From NCBI GenBank assembly GCA_030428695.1, contig JAUIEM010000303.1, positions 1-12,362 on the forward strand: a stretch of DNA of 12,362 bases, in the 5' to 3' direction. The DNA is from a bacterium. Lineage in GTDB: Bacteria > Planctomycetota > J058 > JAJDCP01. The translations under genes were made by a program, and so were the position numbers. Positions within the stretch are counted from its first letter, which is position 1. The number at the start of each line of letters is the position of its first letter. The notes beneath the pieces were generated by a model, which saw only the letters and a program-made list of their open reading frames with translations, did no database searches and was not told where the DNA came from. Of the stretch, positions 6,897-12,362 are shown piece by piece.

Positions 6897-7289
6897 TTAG
6901 CGCTTCGAGAACTGGAAGCCCCGGCGAGCGCCGGCGCGACCGTACTTCTTCCGCTCGCTGACGCGGGCGTCGCGGGTCAGGAACCCGGCGTCGCGCAGCT
7001 GCCGGTTCTCCGGCGGCACGGTCTTCTTCAGCGCCCGCGCGAAGCCGTGGCAGATCGCCCCGGCCTGCCCGGTGAAGCCGCCGCCGCGCACGTTCGCGAA
7101 GACGTCCCACTGGTCGAGGACGTTGAGCAGACGCGCCGGCGAGGTCACCTTGTGCGCCTGCACCTCGCTCGGGAAGTACTCCTTCACCTGCCGGCCATTG
7201 ACCAGCACCTTGCCGGTTCCCCGGCAGATCCGCACACGCGCGACCGAGGACTTACGCCGGCCGGTTCCCCAAATGTATTCGACAGCCAC
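6897..7289 (-). CDS. rpsI: 30S ribosomal protein S9 (uS9)
   Basis: 130 residues. Family features: YIWGTGRRKSSVARVR near the N-terminus (5-20), GGGFTGQAGAICHGFARAL in the middle, and the C-terminal SERKKYGRAGARRGFQFSKR. The terminal SKR tail reaches the P-site tRNA in the 30S subunit. The GTG start is preceded by AGGAG (7299-7303) with a 9-nt spacer. It follows rplM after 29 bp, the standard rplM-rpsI order, and is the last gene of its operon, with a terminator just beyond. The cysteine in GAICHGFARAL, where Arg is common, is a small local variation. Confidence 0.98.
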   Translation of the reverse strand: MAVEYIWGTGRRKSSVARVRICRGTGKVLVNGRQVKEYFPSEVQAHKVTSPARLLNVLDQWDVFANVRGGGFTGQAGAICHGFARALKKTVPPENRQLRDAGFLTRDARVSERKKYGRAGARRGFQFSKR

Positions 7290-7318
7290 GAGGCCTTACT
7301 CCTGTTCTCTTCTTGGAC

Positions 7319-7759
7319 TCAACGAGCCGTTCCCAGCTCCAGCTTTTCCGGAGACTGGGCCTGGTGGTTGTGGTTCGGGCCGGCGAAGATCTTCAGCTTC
7401 GACAGCATCTTCTTACCGAGCCGCGTCTTCGGCAGCATCCGGCGGACGGCGAGGCGCACCACCTCTTCGGGCTTGCGGTCGAGCATCTCGGCCATCGTCG
7501 CCTCTTTCAGACCGCCGGGGCGCTGGGTGTGGTAGCGGTACATGCGCTGCTCGCGCTTGCGCCCGGTCACCTGCACCTTCGCGGCGTTGGTCACGACGAC
7601 GAAGTCACCGGTGTCGATGTTGGGCGTGTACGTCGGCTTGTGCTTGCCCATCAAGATCTGGGCGACGCGGGCGGCCATGCGGCCGAGAATCTCGTTCTCG
7701 GCATCGATCGCCCACCACTTGCGCTCGACGTCCTTGGGACGGGCCACATAGGTACTCAT
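7319..7759 (-). CDS. rplM: 50S ribosomal protein L13 (uL13)
   Basis: 146 residues from the ATG at 7757-7759 (usual length about 142-150). L13 is an early-assembling 23S-binding protein. Family features: TYVARPKDVERKWWAIDAENEILGR at the N-terminus, GKHKPTYTPNIDTGDFVVV in the middle, VTGRKREQRMYRYHTQRPGG, and the C-terminal MLPKTRLGKKMLSKLKIFAGPNHNHQAQ. An in-frame TTG two codons upstream would add two residues, but GAGG at 7767-7770 sits 7 nt before the ATG and almost touches the TTG, so the ATG is preferred. It lies 50 bp after the stop of the AAA+ ATPase gene with no terminator visible, so the two probably share a transcript. Confidence 0.98.
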   Translation of the reverse strand: MSTYVARPKDVERKWWAIDAENEILGRMAARVAQILMGKHKPTYTPNIDTGDFVVVTNAAKVQVTGRKREQRMYRYHTQRPGGLKEATMAEMLDRKPEEVVRLAVRRMLPKTRLGKKMLSKLKIFAGPNHNHQAQSPEKLELGTAR

Positions 7760-7766
7760 GATCAAA

Positions 7767-7770
7767 CCTC
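7767..7770 (-). promoter_or_regulatory. Shine-Dalgarno GAGG deciding the rplM start
   Basis: The minus strand reads AGAGG, TTTGATC, ATG AGT ACC TAT. A 7-nt spacer supports the ATG at 7757-7759 over the TTG at 7763-7765, which would have a 1-nt spacer. Confidence 0.65.
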
Positions 7771-7809
7771 TGAGCTTGGACAGCCTCGGACCAGGTGGTC
7801 AGCGCGGCG

Positions 7810-9804
7810 TCACGACTTACCGGCTTCGGCTTTCGCCTTGGCCTTCTTCTTGGGTGCGGACTTCTTCTTCTTGGACTTCGCGGCGGCGGTCTTCTTCTTC
7901 GCGCGCGCCTTCCGCTTGGCCTTCCCTTCGCCGTCGTCGGCCTTGGCCTTCGCCCGGCTCTTGCGCTTGGCCTTGGCCTTGGGCGCTTCCTCGGCACCGT
8001 CGGCGTCGTCGTCCTTCTTCTTCGCCTTCCGGGTGCGGGTACGCTTGGCCTTGGGCTTGGGCGCCTCTTCGGCGTCGTCGTCCTTCTTCTTCGCGGTCTT
8101 CTTCCTGGTCTTCGGCTTCTTCTCTTCGGCTTCGGCCTTTTCCTCGGCCTTCGCCGGCTCCTTGGCCTCTTCGGGCTCGAGGATGCCGAGGGAGAAGTCG
8201 TCGAAGTCGAAGGTGTCCTCGCTGACCTTGGTCGGCTTGGGCTCGTCGGCCTTCGGCGCGGGCTTTGGCGCGGCCTTCGGCTTCTCGTCCTTGGCCGGAG
8301 CCTTCACCTCGGCCTTGGCCTCGACCTGCTTGCGGCCGGAGCGCGGCTTGCGCTCGCTCTTGCGACGTCCACGTCCGCGGCGGGAACGACCGCCACCGCT
8401 ACCGCCTTCGTTGCCGGCGTCGGAGTGCTCGAAGTACTTCGGGGCTTCGCCGCCACCGTCGCTGTCCTTCTTCCCGCCCGTCGTCGACTTCAGCCCACGG
8501 ATCACATCCTCGATGCTCTCCAGACCCTCGACGAGGCTGCGGCTGATCGGCTCGACCGGCTCGTCGAGCGCCACGGGAGCGCGCGAGCGCCCGCGTCCAC
8601 GCCGCCCACGGGTGCGCCCTTCGCCGCGCTCGCCCCGGTCACGGTCACGCCCGCGGCGGCCACGGCCACGCCCGGCGTCTTCGCCGTCATGGCGGGAACG
8701 GTCACGATCGCCGCGGTCGCGGTCACGGTCGCCGCGGTCACGGTCACGGTCGCCACGATCGCGATCACGATCACGTCCACGACCCCGGGTACGCTCGGGC
8801 CGCGGGGCGGCCGCGGGCTCGTCACGCTTCGGCGCGGGCCGGGACGACGCCGGACGGGTCGCCCTGGGCGCCGGCGCCGCAGCGGGTGCGGGTGCGGGTG
8901 CGGGTGCCGGTGCAGCCGCGGCGACGGGGGCGGCGCTCTGCTCGCGGCCACCGTCGCGCTCGCGGATGCGGCTGATCAGGTCCGCGTGCCGCACGATGCG
9001 GGTGCGGCGGATCTCTTCGGTCGCCTCGCGGACGGTGCGGACGTCGATCTTGCGCCGGTTCTGGCCGCAGCCCATCAACAGCGCGAGGTCGCAGATGTTG
9101 TTGACGACCCGGGGATTGCCCTGCGAGAACTTGTGGATCAGGCGCAGCGCGGCGATCTCGAAGATCGAGCGCGAGCCGCCGGCCGCCTCGAGCCGGTGCT
9201 GCACGTAACTGATCGTGTCGGACTCTTCCATCCCGTGCAGCGACGCGATCAGGTCGACGCGGTGCGCGAGGCGGGGGTGGCCGGCGAGCATCTCCTTGAG
9301 CTGCTGGTTGCCCGCGAGGACCAGGGTCAGCGCCGGGGTGCCGTTGACCTGCAGGTTCGTCAAGAGGCGCAGCTCGTTGAAGACGCCGGCTTCGCTGAGG
9401 GTGTCCGCTTCATCGAGCAGCACGACGAGGTGCTTGTTGCGGGAGCGCGCTTCGCGAGCGCGGGTCTGCAGGGCGGTCAGGATCTCGCGCTTGCTGCCGG
9501 GGGTGCTGCCCTTGCGGAAGCCGTCGCTGATCTGCCCGAGCAGGTCGAGGTTGGAGCCATTGATCGGGTTGGTGACGAGCGAGACCGGGAAACGCTGCGA
9601 GATCAGCTTGTGGCTGAGGTTGTTGAGGAGGAAGGTCTTGCCGGCGCCCGAGGGGCCTGTCAGCACGACCAGCGTCTTGTTTTCCTTGACCGCGTAGACC
9701 ATCCGGACGAGGCACTCTTTGTGGTCGCCGGAGGAGTAGAAGAAGTCCGCGCTGAATTCGTTGGCGAACGGCTTCTTGTTCAACTTCCAGTATTTTTCAT
9801 ACAT
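7810..9804 (-). CDS. ExeA-like AAA+ ATPase with long charged, histone-H1-like disordered tail
   Basis: 664 residues. Residues 1-275 are an ExeA/GspA-type AAA+ ATPase: N-terminus MYEKYWKLNKKPF (typical 'MY...F.L...PF'), Walker A GPSGAGKT (50-57), Walker B LVVLLDEAD (126-134) and sensor LVLAGNQ (161-167). The membrane span and peptidoglycan-binding domain of ExeA are absent. Residues 285-664 are low-complexity: an Ala-Pro linker (291-313), Arg-Asp repeats (344-371), Arg-Gly stretches (379-408, 473-481), a short amphipathic-looking island (414-440), an acidic-aromatic motif (528-547), and a Lys/Ala tail (560-664) like bacterial histone-H1-like proteins. The tail suggests nucleic-acid or ribosome binding (inference). 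It heads the operon with rplM and rpsI. The ATG start matches the family N-terminus, although the nearest GGAG (9819-9822) is about 14 nt away, so initiation may be weak. It is not a canonical secretion ATPase. Confidence 0.88.
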   Translation of the reverse strand: MYEKYWKLNKKPFANEFSADFFYSSGDHKECLVRMVYAVKENKTLVVLTGPSGAGKTFLLNNLSHKLISQRFPVSLVTNPINGSNLDLLGQISDGFRKGSTPGSKREILTALQTRAREARSRNKHLVVLLDEADTLSEAGVFNELRLLTNLQVNGTPALTLVLAGNQQLKEMLAGHPRLAHRVDLIASLHGMEESDTISYVQHRLEAAGGSRSIFEIAALRLIHKFSQGNPRVVNNICDLALLMGCGQNRRKIDVRTVREATEEIRRTRIVRHADLISRIRERDGGREQSAAPVAAAAPAPAPAPAPAAAPAPRATRPASSRPAPKRDEPAAAPRPERTRGRGRDRDRDRGDRDRDRGDRDRDRGDRDRSRHDGEDAGRGRGRRGRDRDRGERGEGRTRGRRGRGRSRAPVALDEPVEPISRSLVEGLESIEDVIRGLKSTTGGKKDSDGGGEAPKYFEHSDAGNEGGSGGGRSRRGRGRRKSERKPRSGRKQVEAKAEVKAPAKDEKPKAAPKPAPKADEPKPTKVSEDTFDFDDFSLGILEPEEAKEPAKAEEKAEAEEKKPKTRKKTAKKKDDDAEEAPKPKAKRTRTRKAKKKDDDADGAEEAPKAKAKRKSRAKAKADDGEGKAKRKARAKKKTAAAKSKKKKSAPKKKAKAKAEAGKS
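7954..8106 (-). repeat. Tandem in-frame repeat in the Lys-rich tail
   Basis: Two adjacent copies of a roughly 25-residue unit (about residues 567-617) share the core KKKDDDA...EEAPK-x-KAKR. At DNA level an identical 26-bp block occurs at 8000-8025 and 8069-8094. The 69-bp spacing (23 codons) keeps the frame. Recent duplication or repeat expansion is the simplest origin. Confidence 0.75.
8706..8768 (-). repeat. Three 21-bp tandem repeats encoding Arg-Asp heptads
   Basis: Units at 8706-8726, 8727-8747 and 8748-8768 differ at a few positions and encode RDRDRGD-type heptads (residues about 346-366). Alternating basic and acidic residues resemble RD-repeat regions of RNA-associated proteins. The repeats lie wholly inside the ATPase gene and are coding, not CRISPR. 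Confidence 0.8.
8884..8913 (-). repeat. Hexanucleotide repeat encoding the Ala-Pro linker
   Basis: Four perfect GGGTGC units (8884-8907, plus-strand reading) and one CGGTGC variant. On the minus strand they encode alternating Ala and Pro within residues 298-307, a stiff extended linker between the AAA+ domain and the charged tail. The tract is likely prone to length change. Confidence 0.8.
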
Positions 9805-9957
9805 CGTGAGGAGCTACTCTCCATCTTCGGGCGCTATTGCCGCGAAGCGATTGGCGCGGCTCGTTTCTCGGCCGCGAAGATTGTGGCGGGGACCGCGTCG
9901 ACCCGCCCGTCCGATCAGTGTGCATCTCCTGGGGCTGCGCCGCTCCCGGGCGCCCCT

Positions 9958-9988
9958 CGTCTCGTACTTGTTCTGACCTAGCGAGACG
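9958..9988 (-). promoter_or_regulatory. Early-leader hairpin upstream of the ATPase-rplM-rpsI operon
   Basis: CGTCTCG and CGAGACG (9958-9964 and 9982-9988) form a perfect 7-bp stem with a 17-nt loop. It would lie about 15 nt after the predicted transcription start and about 150 nt before the ATPase start codon. It could stabilise the mRNA or be part of ribosomal protein autoregulation. No known leader motif was recognised, so the function is unknown. Confidence 0.4.
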
Positions 9989-10010
9989 GCTGCCTGATCA
10001 AGGACGAGGT

Positions 10011-10038
10011 ATTCTATCGTGGGCCCCACCCCTGTCAA
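10011..10038 (-). promoter_or_regulatory. Sigma-70 promoter of the ATPase-rplM-rpsI operon
   Basis: On the minus strand a perfect -35 TTGACA (10033-10038), a 16-bp spacer and -10 TAGAAT (10011-10016, 5/6). In DNA this GC-rich, a match this close is unlikely by chance, and it faces the correct gene. The expected start is near 10004, leaving a leader of about 200 nt before the ATG at 9804. Confidence 0.75.
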
Positions 10039-10041
10039 TGG

Positions 10042-10084
10042 CCTTTTTCTGCTCCTCCGGGCCTCCTGAGAGCGCCGAAAAAGG
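10042..10084. repeat. 8-bp inverted repeat CCTTTTTC/GAAAAAGG
   Basis: Perfect arms at 10042-10049 and 10077-10084, with an inner GCTC/GAGC pairing (10051-10054 with 10070-10073). It sits just upstream of the minus-strand -35 box and in the probable rsmE leader. It could be a regulator site or a hairpin in the rsmE mRNA. It is weak as a terminator because no gene ends nearby. Confidence 0.35.
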
Positions 10085-10134
10085 GCTTGGAGGAACGGGC
10101 TCCTGCCCCGATGATGGAGCACCGTCCATCGCCC

Positions 10135-10140
10135 GGAGGA
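10135..10140 (+). promoter_or_regulatory. Shine-Dalgarno GGAGGA deciding the rsmE start
   Basis: GGAGGA ends 3 nt before GTG at 10144. The more upstream in-frame codons (TTG 10087, ATG 10111 and 10114) lack a suitably placed site and would add residues that RsmE proteins do not have. The spacer is short but the match is the best in the region. Confidence 0.6.
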
Positions 10141-10143
10141 AAC

Positions 10144-10857
10144 GTGGGACATCGGTTCTACCATCCCGACCTGTCGGTGTCGCCGATCGAGCTCGACGGC
10201 CCCCAGGCCCGCCATCTGCTCGTCACCCTGCGGGCGCGTGCCGGCTCGACCCTCGAGCTCTTCGACGGGGCGGGGACGCTACGCGAAGCGACCGTGGTCG
10301 CGGCGAACAAGAAGCGGTGCACCCTCGAGCTCGGGGCCGTCCTGCCCTGTCCGCCTCCTCCGCGGCCGGCGATCAGCGTAGCGGTCGCGCCGCCGAAGGG
10401 GAACCGGCAGGGCTGGCTGGTGCAGAAGGCGACCGAGCTCGGGGTCGCGCGGCTCCTCGCGCTCGGTACCGCACGCGGGAGCGTCCCGCCAGAGACGGTC
10501 CTCGAGCGCTGGCGCCGGGTCGCCCTCGAGGCCTCGAAGCAGTGCGGCCGGGTGTGGCTGCCCGAGGTCGCGTCCGCGTCACTGGACGACCTGACGTCGG
10601 AAGAGGACGCGCCGCTGCTCGTGCTCGACCCGGAGGGCGAGCCCCTGGCGCTCGAAGCCCCTCCGCCGCCGCGGGTGTGCCTCGCGATCGGCCCGGAGGG
10701 CGGCTTCAGCCCCGACGAGGCGGCAGCCCTGCGGGCGGCGGGGGCGCGGCCGGTCGCGGTCGCTCCCCACATCCTGCGCATCGAAACGGCGGTGCTGATC
10801 GGGGTCGCGCAGCTCTTGTACGCCTGGGGTTGGGGAGGTGATGATGGATCCGTATGA
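10144..10857 (+). CDS. rsmE: 16S rRNA m3U1498 methyltransferase RsmE
   Basis: 237 residues from the GTG start, close to the usual 240-250. RsmE is a SPOUT methyltransferase that N3-methylates U1498 of 16S rRNA in the assembled 30S subunit. Seen: a PUA-like N-terminal domain with GHRFYHPDL (2-10) and HLLVTLRARAG...LELFDGAG (24-44), then the SPOUT domain with KGNRQGWLVQKATELGV (85-101), EASKQCGRVWLPEV (129-142), the SAM-binding knot loops LAIGPEGGFSPDEAAAL (180-196) and HILRIETAVLIG (209-220). In the last motif H209 stands where the family usually has R. The more upstream starts were rejected on family N-terminus and RBS grounds. It overlaps the next gene by 14 nt, so the two are translationally coupled. 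It diverges from the ribosomal protein operon. Confidence 0.94.
   Translation: MGHRFYHPDLSVSPIELDGPQARHLLVTLRARAGSTLELFDGAGTLREATVVAANKKRCTLELGAVLPCPPPPRPAISVAVAPPKGNRQGWLVQKATELGVARLLALGTARGSVPPETVLERWRRVALEASKQCGRVWLPEVASASLDDLTSEEDAPLLVLDPEGEPLALEAPPPPRVCLAIGPEGGFSPDEAAALRAAGARPVAVAPHILRIETAVLIGVAQLLYAWGWGGDDGSV
10834..10838 (+). promoter_or_regulatory. Shine-Dalgarno GGAGG for the gene after rsmE
   Basis: GGAGG lies inside the rsmE coding end. Of the consecutive starts GTG (10838), ATG (10841) and ATG (10844), only the last has a workable 5-nt spacer. Confidence 0.6.
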
Positions 10858-12256
10858 GCTGCTGCTCGACTGCGCGCGCTCGCCGCATCCCCTGCGCTGG
10901 ACGCCCCTGATCAAGGCCTGCGGGCGCAAGCTGCTCGGCCTGCTCGCCCGGGCCCTCGCCCGGCCGACCTGCGCCGCGGCCGCGGCGGAGGCGGTCGTCG
11001 CCCTCGCCCCGCCGCCCTTCGCCGAGATCGTCGCCGCCGGCTTCAGCGAGGACGAGGCGCCGGACTGCGTGCGCGCCCGGCTGCGCGCCGTGCTCAGCCT
11101 GCGGCCGGAGAGCCGCCCCCTCGAGCGCGAGAGCCAGGTGCGCGCGCTGCTGACCGGCCTGCCCGAGGCGGAGCGCGCGTGGCTGCCGGCGATGTTCGAG
11201 TGCCTCGACTCGACCCAGCGCGACGTCTTCCTCGACCAGCTGCCCTCCGTCCTGGCGGGCGCGACCCTCGCCTGGACCCTCGCCGCGCTCTTCGAGCTCT
11301 CCGCCGAGCCGCGCCACCGCCAGATCTGCTCCGTGCTGCTCGGGTCCGCCGCGTTGCGTTCCGTCCCCGGGCCACGCCACTGGCTCGCGAGCCAGTCCCT
11401 CGACACCCCCGCCGGTCTCGCCCACGCCGAACGCCTGGCCCTCGGCGAACACGCCCCCCCCGGCGCCTACCGCGGGAGCGAGCCGCGGGTCTACATCTGC
11501 AGCCCCGAGGGCTGGAGCTACGACAGCCTGCTCGCCGCCCCGGTCGCCCCCGGCCTGTACGCGACCCGCGACCTGCGCATGAAGGTCGGCGGCGGCCTGG
11601 TCAGCTCGGGGCCGGTGGCGTTGCTCTCCCTGCGCGGCCTGTGGGCCTGGCGCCGCGCCCTCGAGGCGGACGCCTGCGTCGTCGCGGAGCTGCCGGCGGG
11701 CAACGGCCTCGCCCGCCTGCGCCGCGACCTCGACGCCGAAGCCGACGCTCTGCTCCCCGACGGGGACTTCGCGGTCGCCACCGACTTCGGCACCTTCTTC
11801 CAGGCCGCCGAGCGGGAGAGCGCCGCCGCCGACCGCTCCGACCGGCTCTACGCGCGCCCGGAGTTCGACTTCTTCATGTTCCTGCCCCACGAGTTCGAGC
11901 TCGGCGACCTGGTCCACGCCCTCCAGCTCTTCTACGAGCGCGAGCAGGCCGACCGCGACGCGCCGGGCTACCAGGCGGCCCGGGCCAACCTGGTCGAGCG
12001 CGCCTCGCGCAAGGTCGAGGAGAGTGACGGCGCCCGCGAGCAGCTCAAGGCCGCCCTGCGCCTGTTCGCCGAGCTGTACTTCTACAACGGGCAGCGGCTC
12101 CCGGCGACGACCGTGGCGGCCGTGCACCGCGCCCTGTTCAGCAAGGCCCTGCACGAGGTGCCCTTCTGCCGGGCGATGCTCGAGCACTCGATCGAGCTCG
12201 AGCTCGACGGCCGCATCGCCGTCGAGGTGATCGAGGACGGCGAGGACTTCGCGTAG
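10844..12256 (+). CDS. Protein of unknown function, translationally coupled to rsmE
   Basis: 470 residues, not recognised. It is codon-biased, free of internal stops, and has a strong ribosome binding site inside the end of rsmE, so it is a real gene. There is no signal peptide, transmembrane segment, Walker motif or Cys/His metal cluster. Residues 1-205 are Leu/Ala/Arg-rich and look helical, possibly a degenerate HEAT/ARM-like solenoid. The middle (about 212-350) has more mixed composition: EPRVYICSPEGWSYDSL (213-229), then RDLRMKVGGGLVSSGPVALLSLRG (242-265), VATDFGTFFQAAERE (311-325) and EFDFFMFLPHEFELGDLVHA (340-359). The C-terminus (about 360-470) is again helical, with LYFYNGQRLP (411-420) and an acidic end. 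Coupling to rsmE hints at a ribosome-linked role, which is inference. Alternative starts would add one or two Met residues only. Confidence 0.8.
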   Translation: MDPYELLLDCARSPHPLRWTPLIKACGRKLLGLLARALARPTCAAAAAEAVVALAPPPFAEIVAAGFSEDEAPDCVRARLRAVLSLRPESRPLERESQVRALLTGLPEAERAWLPAMFECLDSTQRDVFLDQLPSVLAGATLAWTLAALFELSAEPRHRQICSVLLGSAALRSVPGPRHWLASQSLDTPAGLAHAERLALGEHAPPGAYRGSEPRVYICSPEGWSYDSLLAAPVAPGLYATRDLRMKVGGGLVSSGPVALLSLRGLWAWRRALEADACVVAELPAGNGLARLRRDLDAEADALLPDGDFAVATDFGTFFQAAERESAAADRSDRLYARPEFDFFMFLPHEFELGDLVHALQLFYEREQADRDAPGYQAARANLVERASRKVEESDGAREQLKAALRLFAELYFYNGQRLPATTVAAVHRALFSKALHEVPFCRAMLEHSIELELDGRIAVEVIEDGEDFA

Positions 12257-12362
12257 AGGCCTGGTCCGAAAGCCGCGTGGCGAGGCGCCGCGCAGGTGGG
12301 TGGATGCCGAGGATCGACACCTTGGCCTGTCCTGCTCGTTCCTCGCAGGCCAGACCTGCGGC
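12257..12362. other. Downstream flank of the unknown gene; small inverted repeats
   Basis: Short hairpins: GCGTGGCG-AGG-CGCCGCGC (12275-12293, one T-G wobble), GGCCTG/CAGGCC (12324-12329 with 12346-12351) and GCAGG-CCAGA-CCTGC (12345-12359). None has a T tract, so no intrinsic terminator can be claimed. No coding frame is supported. Confidence 0.35.

Larger units (their letters stand above)
9805..10143. other. Divergent intergenic region between the ATPase gene and rsmE
   Basis: This 339-bp stretch contains the minus-strand promoter, a leader of about 200 nt for the ATPase-rplM-rpsI operon, and the 5' region of rsmE. Elements seen are listed separately: hairpin 9958-9988, promoter 10011-10038, inverted repeat 10042-10084 and the rsmE ribosome binding site. 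No convincing plus-strand promoter boxes for rsmE were found, and no coding frame is supported. Confidence 0.6.

Noticed and set aside
7760..7765. TTG start for rplM two codons upstream
   Set aside because: The Shine-Dalgarno would be 1 nt from it, and the family N-terminus begins at the ATG (MSTYVARP).
8692..8775. Regular short repeats that could suggest a CRISPR-like array
   Set aside because: Contiguous 21-bp units without unique spacers, in frame in a coding sequence, giving Arg-Asp heptads.
7795..9981. Plus-strand frame of 728 codons opposite the ATPase gene, rich in Leu/Gly/Phe and looking membrane-like
   Set aside because: The hydrophobic appearance comes from reading the Lys/Arg-rich tail and repeats in antisense. 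The minus strand has ExeA-type motifs and a family N-terminus.
10087..10143. Upstream starts of rsmE (TTG 10087, ATG 10111/10114)
   Set aside because: They have no suitably spaced ribosome binding site, and the extra residues (MEERAPAPMMEHRPSPGGN) are not part of the RsmE fold.
12138..12320. Minus-strand open frame at the right edge, open to the window end (LACEERAGQAKVSILGIHPP...)
   Set aside because: It runs more than 100 bp antisense into the unknown gene as Arg/Pro/Ser-rich sequence, with no ribosome binding site. Only the first residues look protein-like, which is too little to support a partial gene.

Overview
This is a very GC-rich bacterial window. Every gene is packed tightly, and five of the nine complete genes appear to start with GTG or TTG. 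It mixes housekeeping genes (recR, rpsI, rplM, rsmE) with Hanks-type kinase and formylglycine-generating-enzyme (FGE/SUMF1)-like proteins. Such proteins are expanded in developmentally or structurally complex bacteria such as Planctomycetota and Myxococcota. I suspect a lineage of that kind, but no rRNA or diagnostic marker is present, so the phylum is an inference.

Layout. At 1-197 (+) is the 3' end of a HEAT-repeat-like protein. It converges on a minus-strand block running from 6456 down to 206: recR, a MoxR-family AAA+ ATPase, an 864-residue protein with a kinase-like and an FGE-like domain, and a 601-residue Ser/Thr kinase. The kinase-like/FGE-like protein and the kinase are 5 bp apart and surely co-transcribed. 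The first has lost the catalytic residues of both its domains, while the second keeps a complete kinase catalytic set. Positions 6457-6896 hold a roughly 440-bp gene-free stretch with several strong predicted helices and a terminator.

A second minus-strand operon runs 9804 to 6897: an ExeA-like AAA+ ATPase with an unusually long, extremely charged, low-complexity tail, then rplM (uL13) and rpsI (uS9), ending in an intrinsic-type terminator at about 6842-6871. A near-consensus sigma-70 promoter (10011-10038) with a roughly 200-nt leader drives it. On the plus strand, diverging from that promoter, rsmE overlaps by 14 nt a 470-residue protein of unknown function. The last 106 bp carry no gene I can support.

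How the genes may work together. The lower block looks like a phosphorylation/AAA+ signalling or regulatory module (MoxR, pseudo-enzyme scaffold, active kinase) next to recR. The upper block links an ATPase with a nucleic-acid-binding-like tail to ribosomal protein synthesis, facing an rRNA methyltransferase across one shared intergenic region. The most unusual items are the double pseudo-enzyme next to an active kinase, the ATPase with a histone-H1/RD-repeat-like tail inside a ribosomal protein operon, the structured 6557-6800 gap, and the unknown protein coupled to rsmE.
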